A program made the translations under genes and the position numbers. From NCBI RefSeq assembly GCF_010725055.1, contig NZ_BJKB01000010.1, forward strand, positions 120,578 through 184,577: a stretch of DNA of 64,000 nucleotides. Direction: 5' to 3'. Below are positions 8,999 to 18,953 of the stretch, in pieces. The notes beneath the pieces are model-generated. The model saw only the letters and a list, made by a program, of their open reading frames with translations, was not told where the DNA came from and made no database searches. Numbering within the stretch: position 1 is the first letter of the stretch; each line of letters opens with the position of its first letter. Origin of the DNA: Gelidibacter japonicus (GTDB lineage Bacteria; Bacteroidota; Bacteroidia; Flavobacteriales; Flavobacteriaceae).

Positions 8999-9118
8999 AT
9001 GTTTAGTGAATATGGTATAGAGTTCATCAAATCTTCAACTGTCCAAAAAAGTAAAGCCTTAAAAGATGATTTCTATCCGAAAATTTTCTATTTTGATGCG
9101 CAATTTATTCCATCTTAA
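8999..9118 (+). pseudogene. Small orphan ORF, probable gene remnant
   Basis: Short reading frame with protein-like composition, 39 codons from the ATG at 8999 (MFSEYGIEFIKSSTVQKSKA...). The same frame stays open upstream to about 8876 with no ATG (a ...SSASGHSNKSNGTLLFYE... stretch), which suggests the 3' end of a gene whose start is lost. It ends 27 bases before the DUF5009 gene. I do not recognise the family. The rest of 8709-8998 holds nothing else I can support. Confidence 0.3.
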
Positions 9119-9145
9119 AACTAAAATAGCGAGAGCCAACATAAA

Positions 9146-10318
9146 ATGAGCACAGACCTTCCTGCAAATAAGCCAAAAACAGCAAATCCAACTACTATTC
9201 TTGAAAAACCACGTTATCTTTCACTTGATGTTTTGCGCGGACTTACCATTGCGCTGATGGTCTTGGTAAATAATCCTGGAAGCTGGGGAAGTATTTATGC
9301 GCCTTTTAAACATGCAGAATGGCATGGGTTTACGGTTACTGATCTTGTTTTCCCTACTTTCCTCTTTGTAGTAGGAAATGCCATGAGTTTTAGTATGAAG
9401 AAATTTGAAAAGCAAACAGATGCCGTTTTTTGGGGTAAAGTAATCAAAAGGACACTTCTCATTTTTGCCATAGGATTATTTCTGAGTGCTTTTCCTTTCG
9501 TGCAATGGTCTGAGGGCGAGCTGATTTTGAAAGATCTTTCTCAAATGCGGATCATGGGTGTTTTACAGCGTATCGCGTTGTGTTATTTTTTTGCCTCACT
9601 TATGTTGCGCTATTTAAAATTAAATATCAGTATCATCCTAAGTATTGCTTTACTTCTAGTTTATTGGGCAATCATGTATTATTTTGGCGATCCGTCAGCC
9701 CCATACAGTTTGAAGGGAAATGCGGCTTTAAAATTTGATCTTCTTGTCTTTTCTCCAGAAAATTTATGGAAGGGCCACGGCTTTCCTTTTGATCCCGAAG
9801 GCTTGCTCAGCACGATCCCGGCCGTTGTTAATGTGATAGCTGGCTATGTGGCTGGAAAATTTATACAGAAATCTGGAAACACCTTGGCCACCGTTTGGAA
9901 GCTTGGGGTTGCGGGGCTGATTCTACTTTTAATTGGCTTGCTTTGGGATGTGGTTTTTCCTATTAATAAAGGCATTTGGACAAGCTCTTTTGTGGTTTTT
10001 TCCACAGGATGGGATTTGATTATCATTAGCGGTCTAATTTGGATCATAGAAGTTTTGTCTTTTAGAAAATGGACGTATTCCATGGAGGTTTTTGGTAAAA
10101 ACCCATTGTTTATTTTTGCCATGTCGGGTATTATTGTAATGGTGATGAACATTGTCAGATTTGATGGAATAGGCATGAAAACCTGGTTATATCAGAGATT
10201 GTACCTCAGTTGGCTCACAGATTATAATGCCTCGCTGCTATTTGCCATTAGTTTTGTACTGCTAATGTGGTTGATGGGCTATTGGATGGACAAACGAAAA
10301 ATTTACATCAAAGTTTAA
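9146..10318 (+). CDS. DUF5009 / HGSNAT-like membrane acyltransferase (NagX-type)
   Basis: A 390-residue inner-membrane protein with about ten hydrophobic helices. The N-terminal YLSLDVLRGLTIALMVLVNN and HGFTVTDLVFPTFLFVVG are hallmarks of the DUF5009 / heparan-alpha-glucosaminide N-acetyltransferase-like family, with a likely catalytic His in AEWHGFTV. Related bacterial proteins (NagX) occur in N-acetylglucosamine utilisation loci. That agrees with the next gene, a GH3 hexosaminidase fusion 70 bp downstream, and a glucokinase after it. The substrate (a periplasmic amino sugar or muropeptide) is inferred from neighbours only. Confidence 0.82.
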   Translation: MSTDLPANKPKTANPTTILEKPRYLSLDVLRGLTIALMVLVNNPGSWGSIYAPFKHAEWHGFTVTDLVFPTFLFVVGNAMSFSMKKFEKQTDAVFWGKVIKRTLLIFAIGLFLSAFPFVQWSEGELILKDLSQMRIMGVLQRIALCYFFASLMLRYLKLNISIILSIALLLVYWAIMYYFGDPSAPYSLKGNAALKFDLLVFSPENLWKGHGFPFDPEGLLSTIPAVVNVIAGYVAGKFIQKSGNTLATVWKLGVAGLILLLIGLLWDVVFPINKGIWTSSFVVFSTGWDLIIISGLIWIIEVLSFRKWTYSMEVFGKNPLFIFAMSGIIVMVMNIVRFDGIGMKTWLYQRLYLSWLTDYNASLLFAISFVLLMWLMGYWMDKRKIYIKV

Positions 10319-10387
10319 TTCGAATCGTTGAATTTTAAAAATAAAAATCCTTCAGGGATAATTTCTATAAAAGTAAAATAACATAAA

Positions 10388-13369
10388 ATGACTAAAAAAT
10401 CGACTTCCATAATCTTCTATTTGATGCTTTTCATATCCGGAAAGGTACTTATGGCTCAACAAAACGCTATTGAAAAACCACCATTTTTAAAATATGAAAA
10501 CAGTCCGTGGGTAGATTCCATAATGAAAAGTCTCTCTCCCGACGAACGCATTGCGCAACTCATTATGGTGGCGGCCTATTCCAATAGGGGTGATGATCAT
10601 AAACAGGAAATCTTAAAGCTGATAAAAGAACAGAACATTGGCGGACTTATTTTCTTTCAGGGTGATCCAGAAACTCAGGTCAGGCTGATGAATGAATACC
10701 AAAACACCTCAAAGGTTCCACTTTTGGGGGCCATTGATGCCGAATGGGGTTTGGGAATGCGATTGGACAGCACCATAAGTTATCCATTCCAGATGGCTTT
10801 GGGCGCCATTAAGGATAATGCACTTATTTATGAAATGGGGACTGAGGTCGCTCGTCAGATAAAACGTACGGGTTTACATGTTAATTTCGCACCCGTAGTG
10901 GATGTCAACAACAATCCGAAAAATCCAGTAATAAATTTCCGTTCTTTTGGAGAAGATAAGTACAATGTGGCGGAAAAATCGGTGGCATATATGAAAGGGA
11001 TGCAGGATAATTCTGTAATGACCACGGCCAAGCATTTTCCAGGGCACGGCGATACGGACACAGACTCGCATTTTGCCTTACCACAAATCAATCATTCAAT
11101 AGAACGATTGGATACCCTCGAATTATTTCCATTTAGAAAAGTAATTGAAGCGGGAATCGGCGGTATTATGGTAGCACATTTGAATATTCCTGCGCTTGAT
11201 TCCACTGGTATTCCTTCCACATTATCCAAGCCAATTATAACCGATTTGCTTAAAAATAAAATGGGTTTTGAAGGCTTGATAGTCACCGATGCCATGAACA
11301 TGAAAGCCATTACCAATACGCATTCACCTGGAATTGTAGATAAGGACGCTATTCTTGCAGGAAATGATCTTTTGGAATTCACAGAAAATGTTCCGAAGGC
11401 CATTTCAGAGATCAAAAAGGCCATAAAACAAGGATTGATTAGTCAGGAAGAAATAGATCGAAGAGTCAGAAAAGTATTGGCAGTAAAACAATGGGTAGGA
11501 TTAGATAAGTATAAGCCCATCACGTCCAAAAATATTGTGACCGAGTTAAATACACCCGAAGCCAGATTGTTAAACCGAATGTTGACTGCTGCGTCTCTCA
11601 CAGTACTCAAAAATGACACCAATTTGCTTCCTTTTCGCCAATTGGATTTGGTGAAGTTTGCATCTGTTTCGATTGGGGCTGAAAGTGAAACTCCATTTCA
11701 GAAGAGTTTAAAACTATACACCAAGGTGGAAGATTTCCAATTACCACTTAAGGCCACTCCTGAGCAGGTTTTAGAATTGAAGAAAAAACTTAATGATTTT
11801 GATTATATCATCACGGGAATTCATGATACGAGTAAATTTCCTCGCAATAGACTAGAGCTTTCAACTTCGGTCCAAGAATTTATCAGCGAACTAACCGAGA
11901 AGGAAAATACAGTGTTCGCTTTTTTCAAAAATCCTTATGTCCTGAATGATATCGAAAATATTGAAAAGACTTCCGGACTTATAGTGGCCTATCAAGACAG
12001 CAAAAACACTCAGGAGCTGACCGCACAGCTTATTTTCGGTGGGATAGGAGCCAACGGGAAATTACCGGTGAGTATTGGGGAGAAATTTCAATCAGGAGAT
12101 GGCTTGGATATTGAGGGCGGCCTACGTTTCAGTTACACCATTCCCGAAGCCGCTGGGATGGATTCCCGGATTTTGATTGGCGGAATTGATTCTTTAATGC
12201 AGCAAGCCATGCAAATAAAAGCCATTCCCGGCGGACAGGTTTTGGTGGCGAAAGACCAAAAAGTTGTGTTTTATAAAGCCTACGGACTTCAAAGTTACAG
12301 CGATACTATAAAGGTGAAAAAGGACGACTTATACGATTTGGCGTCAGTCACAAAAATTTCTTCTGCCATGGCAGCCTTAATGAAGTTATATGACGAAGGA
12401 AGGTTCGATTTGAATGGTACTTTGGCCGATTATTTGCCAAAATTCAAGCACAGCAACAAAGCAGATATTACGTTTCGTGATATACTGACCCATCAAGCAC
12501 GTTTCCGACCGTGGATTCCTTTTTACCAAGACATGTACCGCAAAAACGGTGGTTTTAAATGGTGGACCGTGAAAAAAGATTCTTCTGCCAGATACCCGAT
12601 AAAGATTACTGAAAATATGTTCCTGCACCGTAACTATTCTGATAAAATCGTAAAGGAGATAAGAAAAACCCCTTTGTTGGAAAAGAAGGCCTATGTCTAT
12701 TCCGATTTCTTTTTCATTTTATCACCGCGCGTTGTTGAAAGTATGGTTGAAGAGGATTTTGAAGACTATTTACAAAGCAATTTTTACCAACCTTTGGGCG
12801 CAACTACAATTACTTACAATCCATTGAATAAGTTTATGTTAAAAGAAATTGTCCCTACCGAAAACGATTATTATTTCCGCCATATTCCTATTCACGGGAC
12901 GGTTCATGATGAAGCAGCGATCATGCTTGGCGGGGTTTCCGGCCACGCAGGACTATTTGCAAATGCCAATGATCTTGCCAAATTGATGCAGATGTACCTC
13001 AATATGGGAGAATATGGTGGGAAAAGATATATTGAAGAGGAAACTCTGAGAAATTTTACTAAAACCCAATTTCCTGATTCAGATAATAAGAGAGGTTTAG
13101 GTTTTGACAAACGTCGTCGTCGTCCCGATAAGAATGGAATAGTGAATAATACTGCACCCGATGCCAGCGACCTGAGCTTTGGCCACACAGGATTTACAGG
13201 GACTATGGTTTGGATGGATCCAGAGGCCGATTTATTGTATATTTTCCTATCCAATCGTGTGACACCCACCCGTGAGAATCATCGTTTGTATCAACTAAAC
13301 ACCCGTACACAAATCCAGCAAATACTATATGATTCTTTAAAAGCAGCTGATGAAAAACAACAGCCATAA
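10388..13369 (+). CDS. GH3 beta-N-acetylglucosaminidase fused to class C beta-lactamase-type domain
   Basis: A 993-residue exported protein with a signal peptide at about 1-23 (IIFYLMLFISGKVLMAQQ). Residues about 40-375 are a GH3 domain with the NagZ-type KHFPGHGDTDTDSHF loop and the nucleophile region VTDAMNMKAI. Residues about 400-575 are the GH3 C-terminal domain. Residues about 600-985 are a serine beta-lactamase/transpeptidase-like domain with SVTK (S-x-x-K), YSD and a GHTGF box in place of KTG. This two-enzyme fusion is common in Bacteroidetes and is expected to trim peptidoglycan fragments in the periplasm: GlcNAc removal plus esterase or peptidase action. It lies downstream of the NagX-like gene. 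Confidence 0.9.
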   Translation: MTKKSTSIIFYLMLFISGKVLMAQQNAIEKPPFLKYENSPWVDSIMKSLSPDERIAQLIMVAAYSNRGDDHKQEILKLIKEQNIGGLIFFQGDPETQVRLMNEYQNTSKVPLLGAIDAEWGLGMRLDSTISYPFQMALGAIKDNALIYEMGTEVARQIKRTGLHVNFAPVVDVNNNPKNPVINFRSFGEDKYNVAEKSVAYMKGMQDNSVMTTAKHFPGHGDTDTDSHFALPQINHSIERLDTLELFPFRKVIEAGIGGIMVAHLNIPALDSTGIPSTLSKPIITDLLKNKMGFEGLIVTDAMNMKAITNTHSPGIVDKDAILAGNDLLEFTENVPKAISEIKKAIKQGLISQEEIDRRVRKVLAVKQWVGLDKYKPITSKNIVTELNTPEARLLNRMLTAASLTVLKNDTNLLPFRQLDLVKFASVSIGAESETPFQKSLKLYTKVEDFQLPLKATPEQVLELKKKLNDFDYIITGIHDTSKFPRNRLELSTSVQEFISELTEKENTVFAFFKNPYVLNDIENIEKTSGLIVAYQDSKNTQELTAQLIFGGIGANGKLPVSIGEKFQSGDGLDIEGGLRFSYTIPEAAGMDSRILIGGIDSLMQQAMQIKAIPGGQVLVAKDQKVVFYKAYGLQSYSDTIKVKKDDLYDLASVTKISSAMAALMKLYDEGRFDLNGTLADYLPKFKHSNKADITFRDILTHQARFRPWIPFYQDMYRKNGGFKWWTVKKDSSARYPIKITENMFLHRNYSDKIVKEIRKTPLLEKKAYVYSDFFFILSPRVVESMVEEDFEDYLQSNFYQPLGATTITYNPLNKFMLKEIVPTENDYYFRHIPIHGTVHDEAAIMLGGVSGHAGLFANANDLAKLMQMYLNMGEYGGKRYIEEETLRNFTKTQFPDSDNKRGLGFDKRRRRPDKNGIVNNTAPDASDLSFGHTGFTGTMVWMDPEADLLYIFLSNRVTPTRENHRLYQLNTRTQIQQILYDSLKAADEKQQP

Positions 13370-13688
13370 GATGCTTTATCCTGACAATGGAAATTGAATT
13401 ATCAAAGTCTTACGATAAGTAGGGAAAGTTAAACGCATATTTGGAAAAGACCAAAAGATCAAAAACTAAAAGTTAGCTGAAATTATTGGTCTCGAATAAA
13501 ATTAAAACAACGAGTGGGTTTATTAGCAAGATGAAGGATTTAATTCTGTCAAATCGGTTGGTTTCTTTTCTTGGGCAATACTGAAAAAAAACGATAATTT
13601 CAGATTGTGCCTATAGTTTATTGGAGGTAGATTGGTGGATTCTAATAATAAGAGTATTTTACAGTCTCAAATCAAATCTTGATCAATT
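13370..13688. other. Intergenic gap, no gene seen
   Basis: 319 bases of AT-rich DNA between the GH3 fusion and glucokinase. I see no reading frame, strong hairpin or regulated-promoter pattern. Confidence 0.6.
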
Positions 13689-14765
13689 ATGGAAAAATTG
13701 AAATCAATTTCCTTGCCCGATATTCCCGATGCCAACATACCAATGGCCTATCCTTCAAAGAAGAAAAACCTGCCAGATTCGGGAATTGTCCTGGCGGCTG
13801 ACGTTGGAGGTTCCAAAACTGATCTGGCACTTTTCAAAATTGAAAAAGGCAAATTGATTTCAGTCAAAAAACAACGTTATGCGACCAAAGATCACGCTTC
13901 TTTTGTGGAGTCCATCCGTAAATTTCGAGGTGAAGAGACCTATATAATTGATTGTGCCTGTCTGGGTGTAGCTGGTGTAGTGGATGGAGATAAGGTTAGA
14001 GGCGTCAACTTTGCTTGGGAGATAGATGCAAAAAAATTAGAATCCGATCTGAATATCAAGCGCATCATGCTCATAAATGATCTTCATGCCAATGCCTACG
14101 GACTTGCAGGACTTAAAGAATCTGATTTTGAAATTCTTACCGAAGGCAAGATAAGCAAAGGCAATGCTTCAATTATTTCTCCCGGTACAGGGCTGGGTGA
14201 AGCTGGCATGTATTGGGACGGTTCACATTTTCATCCCTATGCGAGTGAAGGTGGGCATTGCAGTTTTAGTCCCAGGGATCAAGTAGATATTGAACTTTGG
14301 AAATTTTTAAATGCAAAATTTGGACATGTCAGTTGGGAGAGAGTGATTTCCGGACAAGGCATTCATAATATCTATCAGTTTTTACGAAAGCATGGCGGTG
14401 AAAAGGAACCGGATTGGCTTACTAAACAATTTCTTGATGGAGATCCCGCTGTTGTGATTTCTACTGCTGCCAAAGAAAAAAGTGACCCGGTTTGTGTCAA
14501 AACACTTCAGCTTTTTGTGAAATACCTTAGTATTGAATCGGCACAACTTGCTCTAAAGAACAAATCTACTGGCGGTATTTATATTGGTGGCGGAATCGTG
14601 CCGAAAATTCTCAGTCTGATTGATAAAAAGGAGTTTTATAAAACGTTTATTGAGGTCGGTCGTATGGAGACTTTATTAAAATCCATTCCGGTAAAAATAG
14701 TGTTGAATGATAAAACGCCAATGATGGGTGCTGCTTATTATGCGGCAATGGGTATTGAAAATTGA
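13689..14765 (+). CDS. glk: Glucokinase (Glk family)
   Basis: A 358-residue cytoplasmic kinase of the bacterial glucokinase family (not ROK). Motifs: phosphate 1 loop LAADVGGSKTDLALF (about 35-49), INDLHANAYGL with the catalytic Asp, ISPGTGLGEAGMYWDG, SEGGHCSFSPRDQ and the C-terminal adenosine loop GGIYIGGGIVPKI. An N-terminal extension of about 30 residues precedes the first loop. It phosphorylates glucose, or a related sugar, to the 6-phosphate for glycolysis. Behind the hexosaminidase fusion it may serve sugars released from wall turnover. No CRP-like promoter is visible in front of it. Confidence 0.9.
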   Translation: MEKLKSISLPDIPDANIPMAYPSKKKNLPDSGIVLAADVGGSKTDLALFKIEKGKLISVKKQRYATKDHASFVESIRKFRGEETYIIDCACLGVAGVVDGDKVRGVNFAWEIDAKKLESDLNIKRIMLINDLHANAYGLAGLKESDFEILTEGKISKGNASIISPGTGLGEAGMYWDGSHFHPYASEGGHCSFSPRDQVDIELWKFLNAKFGHVSWERVISGQGIHNIYQFLRKHGGEKEPDWLTKQFLDGDPAVVISTAAKEKSDPVCVKTLQLFVKYLSIESAQLALKNKSTGGIYIGGGIVPKILSLIDKKEFYKTFIEVGRMETLLKSIPVKIVLNDKTPMMGAAYYAAMGIEN

Positions 14766-15111
14766 GGTGTAAAAGCCCTGCTCAGTCCAATTGCCATGAT
14801 GACTTCATTGTTCCTTTGTCTATTATCCAAGGCTTAACCAGAGAAATAAATACACTTTTATTTCATATGATTATTAAATTTTCACCGGAGGATTTAATCC
14901 CCGGAAGTTCTCGGATGGAGTTGATATTTGGCTGATTGTGAAGCTTATTAACTGTTTTATTAAATCTTATGTCAAAACACCGAGGTTAGGAAAATCAATA
15001 AAATCAGACCCTATAAACTCCCGCTGCAATCAGATATGAATTGGAAACAAGGTATATTATAGAAGAATAAAACTGAAAATTAGTAAATTAGAGCGATCAA
15101 ATCCTGAATTG
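14766..15111. other. Intergenic gap with a small GC-rich hairpin
   Basis: 346 bases without a supportable gene. The only structure is an interrupted inverted repeat CCGGAGGATTTAATCCCCGG at 14885-14904, with a very short loop and no T-run, so I do not call it a terminator. Confidence 0.45.
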
Positions 15112-15471
15112 ATGAAAACAACGCCAGAACACGATGAGAGAGTGGCAAAAATGACCTTTGCTTCAGTTTATCCTCATTATATCACAAAAATTGAAAAGAA
15201 AAATCGAACATTAGATGAATTGCATCAAGTGATTGAGTGGTTGACCGGTTTTGATGAAAATAAACTGCAAGAGCTCATTGTTGAGAAGGCTACTTTTGAA
15301 ACTTTTTTTCAGGAAGCTAATTTGAATCCAAATGCTCATCTCATTAAAGGTGTCATATGCGGCTATCGCATTGAAGAAATCCAAACGCCATTGACGCAAC
15401 AAGTGAGATATTTGGACAAGTTGGTGGATGAATTGGCAAAAGGTCGTAAGATGGAAAAGATCTTAAGATAG
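15112..15471 (+). CDS. DUF2200 family protein
   Basis: A 119-residue protein; I use the ATG at 15112 rather than the TTG immediately before it. The whole length fits DUF2200: HDERVAKMTFASVYPHYITK near the N-terminus, LHQVIEWLTGFD at about 38-49 and HLIKGVICGYRIEEI at about 79-93. Function of this family is unknown. It stands alone on the plus strand at the start of a run of small single-gene units (VOC, VOC, DinB, DUF1801) and shows no regulated promoter. Confidence 0.85.
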   Translation: MKTTPEHDERVAKMTFASVYPHYITKIEKKNRTLDELHQVIEWLTGFDENKLQELIVEKATFETFFQEANLNPNAHLIKGVICGYRIEEIQTPLTQQVRYLDKLVDELAKGRKMEKILR

Positions 15472-15539
15472 CACTATTTTTTTTCAGAAGATTAAGTTTT
15501 CTCGGGCTTGAAAGTAAAACGATTTAAACAAATAAATTT

Positions 15540-15965
15540 ATGAGTGATGAAAAACCCAGAGTAACCGGGGTTGGAGGAATTTTCTTTAAAACTGAAAACC
15601 CTGATGGGATGAAGGATTGGTACAAAGAAAATTTAGGTCTTGATACCGACCAATGGGGAACCAATTTTGAGTGGTACCAAGGAGGTGACCCATCAAAAAA
15701 GGGGTTTACGCAATGGAGCCCATTTAAGGGTGATACAACACACTTTGAACCTTCGAAAAAGGAATTTATGATCAATTATAGGGTCGTTCATATTGAAAAA
15801 CTTCTTGATCAATTGAAACAAAATGGTGTGACAATTTTGAATGAAATAGAGACTTTTGAATATGGGAAATTCGTGCATATTCTAGACAATGAAGGGAATA
15901 AAATTGAGTTATGGGAACCTAATGACCTAGAATATGAAAAGCTTGTTATAGGAAGAACAAAATAG
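15540..15965 (+). CDS. VOC superfamily (glyoxalase/bleomycin-resistance) protein
   Basis: A 141-residue single VOC domain with two beta-alpha-beta-beta-beta modules: VTGVGGIFFKTENPDGMKDW opening the first and YRVVHIEKLLDQLKQNGVTI opening the second, ending DNEGNKIELWEPND with the usual terminal metal-ligand Glu. Members are dioxygenases, glyoxalases or antibiotic-binding proteins; the substrate cannot be named. ATG at 15540 follows an A/T-rich stretch. The two VOC genes here are not close copies of each other. Confidence 0.82.
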   Translation: MSDEKPRVTGVGGIFFKTENPDGMKDWYKENLGLDTDQWGTNFEWYQGGDPSKKGFTQWSPFKGDTTHFEPSKKEFMINYRVVHIEKLLDQLKQNGVTILNEIETFEYGKFVHILDNEGNKIELWEPNDLEYEKLVIGRTK

Positions 15966-16187
15966 TTTTAATACAGAAGAATAAAGTTATAATAATTGGA
16001 TCCTCAGAAATATTTCTGACAACTATAACTGTGAGAGAGGATCAGAAGATGTTGAAATGCAGATTTGACATTATGATGATCTAATTAATATGCTTGAAAT
16101 TGTCATTTCGGGATGATGAAATGAATAGGCATGATTATTAAGTCTGCTTTAAAAAGTTATAAATACGATTAAAAAACGATTAAAAAT

Positions 16188-16559
16188 ATGAAATTAGGTG
16201 CATTTTCAATTAGTTTATCGGTAAAGGACATTCATAAATCAAAAGAATTTTATGAAAAATTGGGTTTTACTTACAAAGCTGGAAATTTGGATGAAAACTG
16301 GATCGTTCTTAAAAATGAAAATGCCGTAATTGGTCTTTTTCAAGGCATGTTTCAGGATAATATTATCACTTTCAATCCAGGTTGGGATGGAGACGCTCAA
16401 AATTTGGAGGATTTTGACGATGTAAGAAGTATTCAGAAGAGATTAAAAACTGATGGGATAACATTAATCAAAGAAGCAGCTGAAACTACCACCGGGCCAG
16501 AATACATTACATTGACAGATCCAGACGGGAATAATATATTGATTGACCAACACAGATAA
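16188..16559 (+). CDS. VOC superfamily protein
   Basis: A 123-residue single VOC domain: ISLSVKDIHKSKEFYEKLGF at the N-terminus and TLTDPDGNNILIDQHR at the C-terminus, both typical of glyoxalase-like proteins. In place of the common ...E-L terminal ligand it reads ILIDQH, which may alter the metal site. The gap before it (15966-16187) holds a perfect 16-bp palindrome at 16004-16019 but no gene. The DinB gene follows 29 bp downstream and may be cotranscribed. Confidence 0.82.
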   Translation: MKLGAFSISLSVKDIHKSKEFYEKLGFTYKAGNLDENWIVLKNENAVIGLFQGMFQDNIITFNPGWDGDAQNLEDFDDVRSIQKRLKTDGITLIKEAAETTTGPEYITLTDPDGNNILIDQHR

Positions 16560-16588
16560 TTTTAAGTCTAATTTAAAAATAGGAAACC

Positions 16589-17098
16589 ATGATCAAGCAA
16601 GCATTAATCGGGGAATTTGAACATGAAGCCGAAAGCACAAGAACACTTTTATCAATGATTCCAGATAGCGCGTTAAAGTACCGTCCACAGCCGCATCTTT
16701 GGTCTGTTGCCGAATTAGCATCGCACATTGCGCAGGTGTATAATTGGTATGATGTAACTTTTAATAAAGACCGTTTTGAAATGAGCAATTACAAATACGA
16801 TAAAGGTGACATCAGCAAGGCATCAAATATCTTAAGGAAATTTGAATCCAATTTAAAAGTTGCCCGAGCTGCAATTGAGAAGTCTGATGAATCTCAATAT
16901 ATGAATGAATGGTCGATGACCATGAACGGAAATTTAGCATTTCCTGCTATGCCTAAAATTCAAGTCATTAGAGGGTTTTTATTCAACCATTTGTATCATC
17001 ACAGAGGTGAGCTCATTTCACACTTAAGAGCTACCGGAAATAAAGTGCCTTCCTTGTATGGACCTAACTATGAGGAATCGAAGGAAATGGCTCAATAA
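16589..17098 (+). CDS. DinB family protein
   Basis: A 169-residue four-helix protein of the DinB/DUF664 type. Likely metal histidines lie in ELASHIAQVYNWYD (about 48) and in the C-terminal HLYHHRGELISHLRATG pair, which is the family signature. DinB-like proteins are putative metal-dependent thiol transferases or hydrolases with no single defined reaction. It lies 29 bp after the second VOC gene. Confidence 0.85.
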   Translation: MIKQALIGEFEHEAESTRTLLSMIPDSALKYRPQPHLWSVAELASHIAQVYNWYDVTFNKDRFEMSNYKYDKGDISKASNILRKFESNLKVARAAIEKSDESQYMNEWSMTMNGNLAFPAMPKIQVIRGFLFNHLYHHRGELISHLRATGNKVPSLYGPNYEESKEMAQ

Positions 17099-17397
17099 TT
17101 TTTATGGACTGTATTAAATAAAATGTAGTTGGCTTTTAGAAGCAATTCGAAAAACTATCAGCAGGGGCAAAATAAGTATGCCTGAGTCGACACCTTCCAT
17201 CTGCTTATTATAGGATTTTTTTTCGCATATTTAGTGTTCTAGAGGATTCTGACTAACGTTTTTTTAACTGTTTAATAATCAATTGGTTGGGAATTGATTA
17301 TTTTGACTTAAAACCTGCCTAAACGTTCGCCCAAGAAGTCAATGCTTCGGAATAGGGAGGATTGACTTTAACGTATAAAAAACTTCTAAAAATAAAA

Positions 17398-17829
17398 ATG
17401 GCAAAAAACAAAACACATGAAACGACTGAAAATGTTGAAGATTTTATTGCATCATTTGCAAACACAGAACAAAAACGGCAAGATAGCTTTGAATTGATTA
17501 AAATAATGCAAGACCTCACCGGATTTGAACCTAAAATGTGGGGGCCTTCCATTATAGGTTTTGGCTCTTATCATTATAGATACGAAAGCGGACACGAAGG
17601 AGACATGCCGCTAATTGGTTTTTCACCGCGAAAAAATGCCATTTCCTTATATGTATTTACAGGAAAAGAAGAGCACGAATATTTATTGAAAGATTTAGGC
17701 AACTTTAGAAAGGGTAAATCTTGTATTTATATAAACAAACTTTCTGATATTAACCGCGATGAGCTTAAAAAGTTGAGTAGAGAAACCATTAAATTCCTAA
17801 ACTCGGAATATGGAAAAAATTCGACTTAA
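17398..17829 (+). CDS. DUF1801 protein
   Basis: A 143-residue protein; I start at the ATG at 17398 (MAKNKTHETTENVEDFIASF), since the longer frame to 17362 adds only a lysine-rich non-domain stretch. The DUF1801/YdhG-like core is at about 20-135: KMWGPSIIGFGSYHYRY, GDMPLIGFSPRKNAISLYV and GKSCIYINKLSDI. The family is small, cytosolic and of unknown function. It is transcribed alone. Confidence 0.82.
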   Translation: MAKNKTHETTENVEDFIASFANTEQKRQDSFELIKIMQDLTGFEPKMWGPSIIGFGSYHYRYESGHEGDMPLIGFSPRKNAISLYVFTGKEEHEYLLKDLGNFRKGKSCIYINKLSDINRDELKKLSRETIKFLNSEYGKNST

Positions 17830-17994
17830 AGTGAATTTCATGATTACGGTTTAAATTTGGGTGTTATTAGAAAAAGAAAATCTTGCCAAGTACATTTAAA
17901 ATTAAAAACCTCAATTCGATCTTCGTAATTCCTGCAATAATCACTATGTCACCGATACTTAGCAATATAAAATTAATTGTAAAATTATAAAGAA

Positions 17995-18813
17995 ATGGGA
18001 GGTCAAGTGAGAAGATTTAAATTAGCCATTATAGGCAGTGGATCATTAGGTAGCATTATTGCAAGGGTCGTTGCCAAGGATTTAAATGAGGACTTTGAAA
18101 TCTTAGGTATCTTTAGCGGTAAGTTGGAAAATGCAATAAAATTATCCAATGAAATAGGTGGGAAGGCTTATAAAACCTTAGATGAAATAATTGACGATAA
18201 ACCAGATTATATTATTGAGGCTGCGTCTCCAGACGTACTTAAAGAAATTGGCATTAAAATCCTTGCGAATGGTATTGATCTAATTCCCCTGTCCGTAGGG
18301 GCTCTTGCGGACAAAGAGTTTTACCATAAAGTCCAAACAATAGCGCGTAAATACAAAAGTCGTTTATATATCCCATCTGGGGCTGTAGGTGGTTTTGATG
18401 TGTTACGAGCATCAATGGCAATGGAACATGTTGATGTTGCTATTACAACAGAAAAATCACCAAAATCATTAAATGGAGCCCCATTTTTAAACGGTAGAAA
18501 ACTCTCTGAAGAAGATGTATAAGAAATATTTAGCGGCGATGCATTGGAAGCAATAGAACATTTTCCGGAAAATGTCAATGTTGCGGTAGCTACTGCCTTG
18601 GCTACAACTGGCGTTGAAAACACTAAAGTGTCCATTAGAAGTATTCCCGGTTTAAAAAGCAACAAACATAAGATTGCACTGTCAGGAGAGACAGTAAAGG
18701 TTGAGGTTATTATTGAGACAACCCCGTCAAAGGACAATCCTAAATCGAGTACACTGGCTGCCTATAGCGTAATAGGTCTGCTCAAAAACTTAGTGACTCC
18801 AATTACTTTTTAA
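17995..18813 (+). pseudogene. Aspartate dehydrogenase (NadX-like) with in-frame stop
   Basis: Two collinear in-frame pieces, 17995-18519 and 18523-18813, are separated by a single TAA at 18520-18522. Joined, they give about 272 residues, full length for L-aspartate dehydrogenase: LAIIGSGSLGSIIARVV at the N-terminus (Rossmann GxGxxG), IPSGAVGGFDVLRAS in the middle, FPENVNVAVATALATTG after the stop and a complete C-terminus. NadX oxidises aspartate to iminoaspartate for NAD synthesis. The stop stands where relatives continue smoothly, so it is a nonsense mutation or a sequence error, not a domain boundary. The second piece has only a TTG to start from. Confidence 0.8.
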
Positions 18814-18953
18814 TTTTTTGAAAAAGGACGAAAAAAAAATGCCAATTTTTAAAATTAGCCCTTGTACTTTAATAGTTTTTATAATGAAGGATCGCGTTAA
18901 TCAGCTTTATAAGATCAAAAAACTTGATTTCATTACAACATGATTTTTCAAAC

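Noticed and set aside
16004..16019. Perfect palindrome TCAGAAATATTTCTGA
   Set aside because: It stands between two VOC genes without T-run, promoter or second copy; I see no supportable role.
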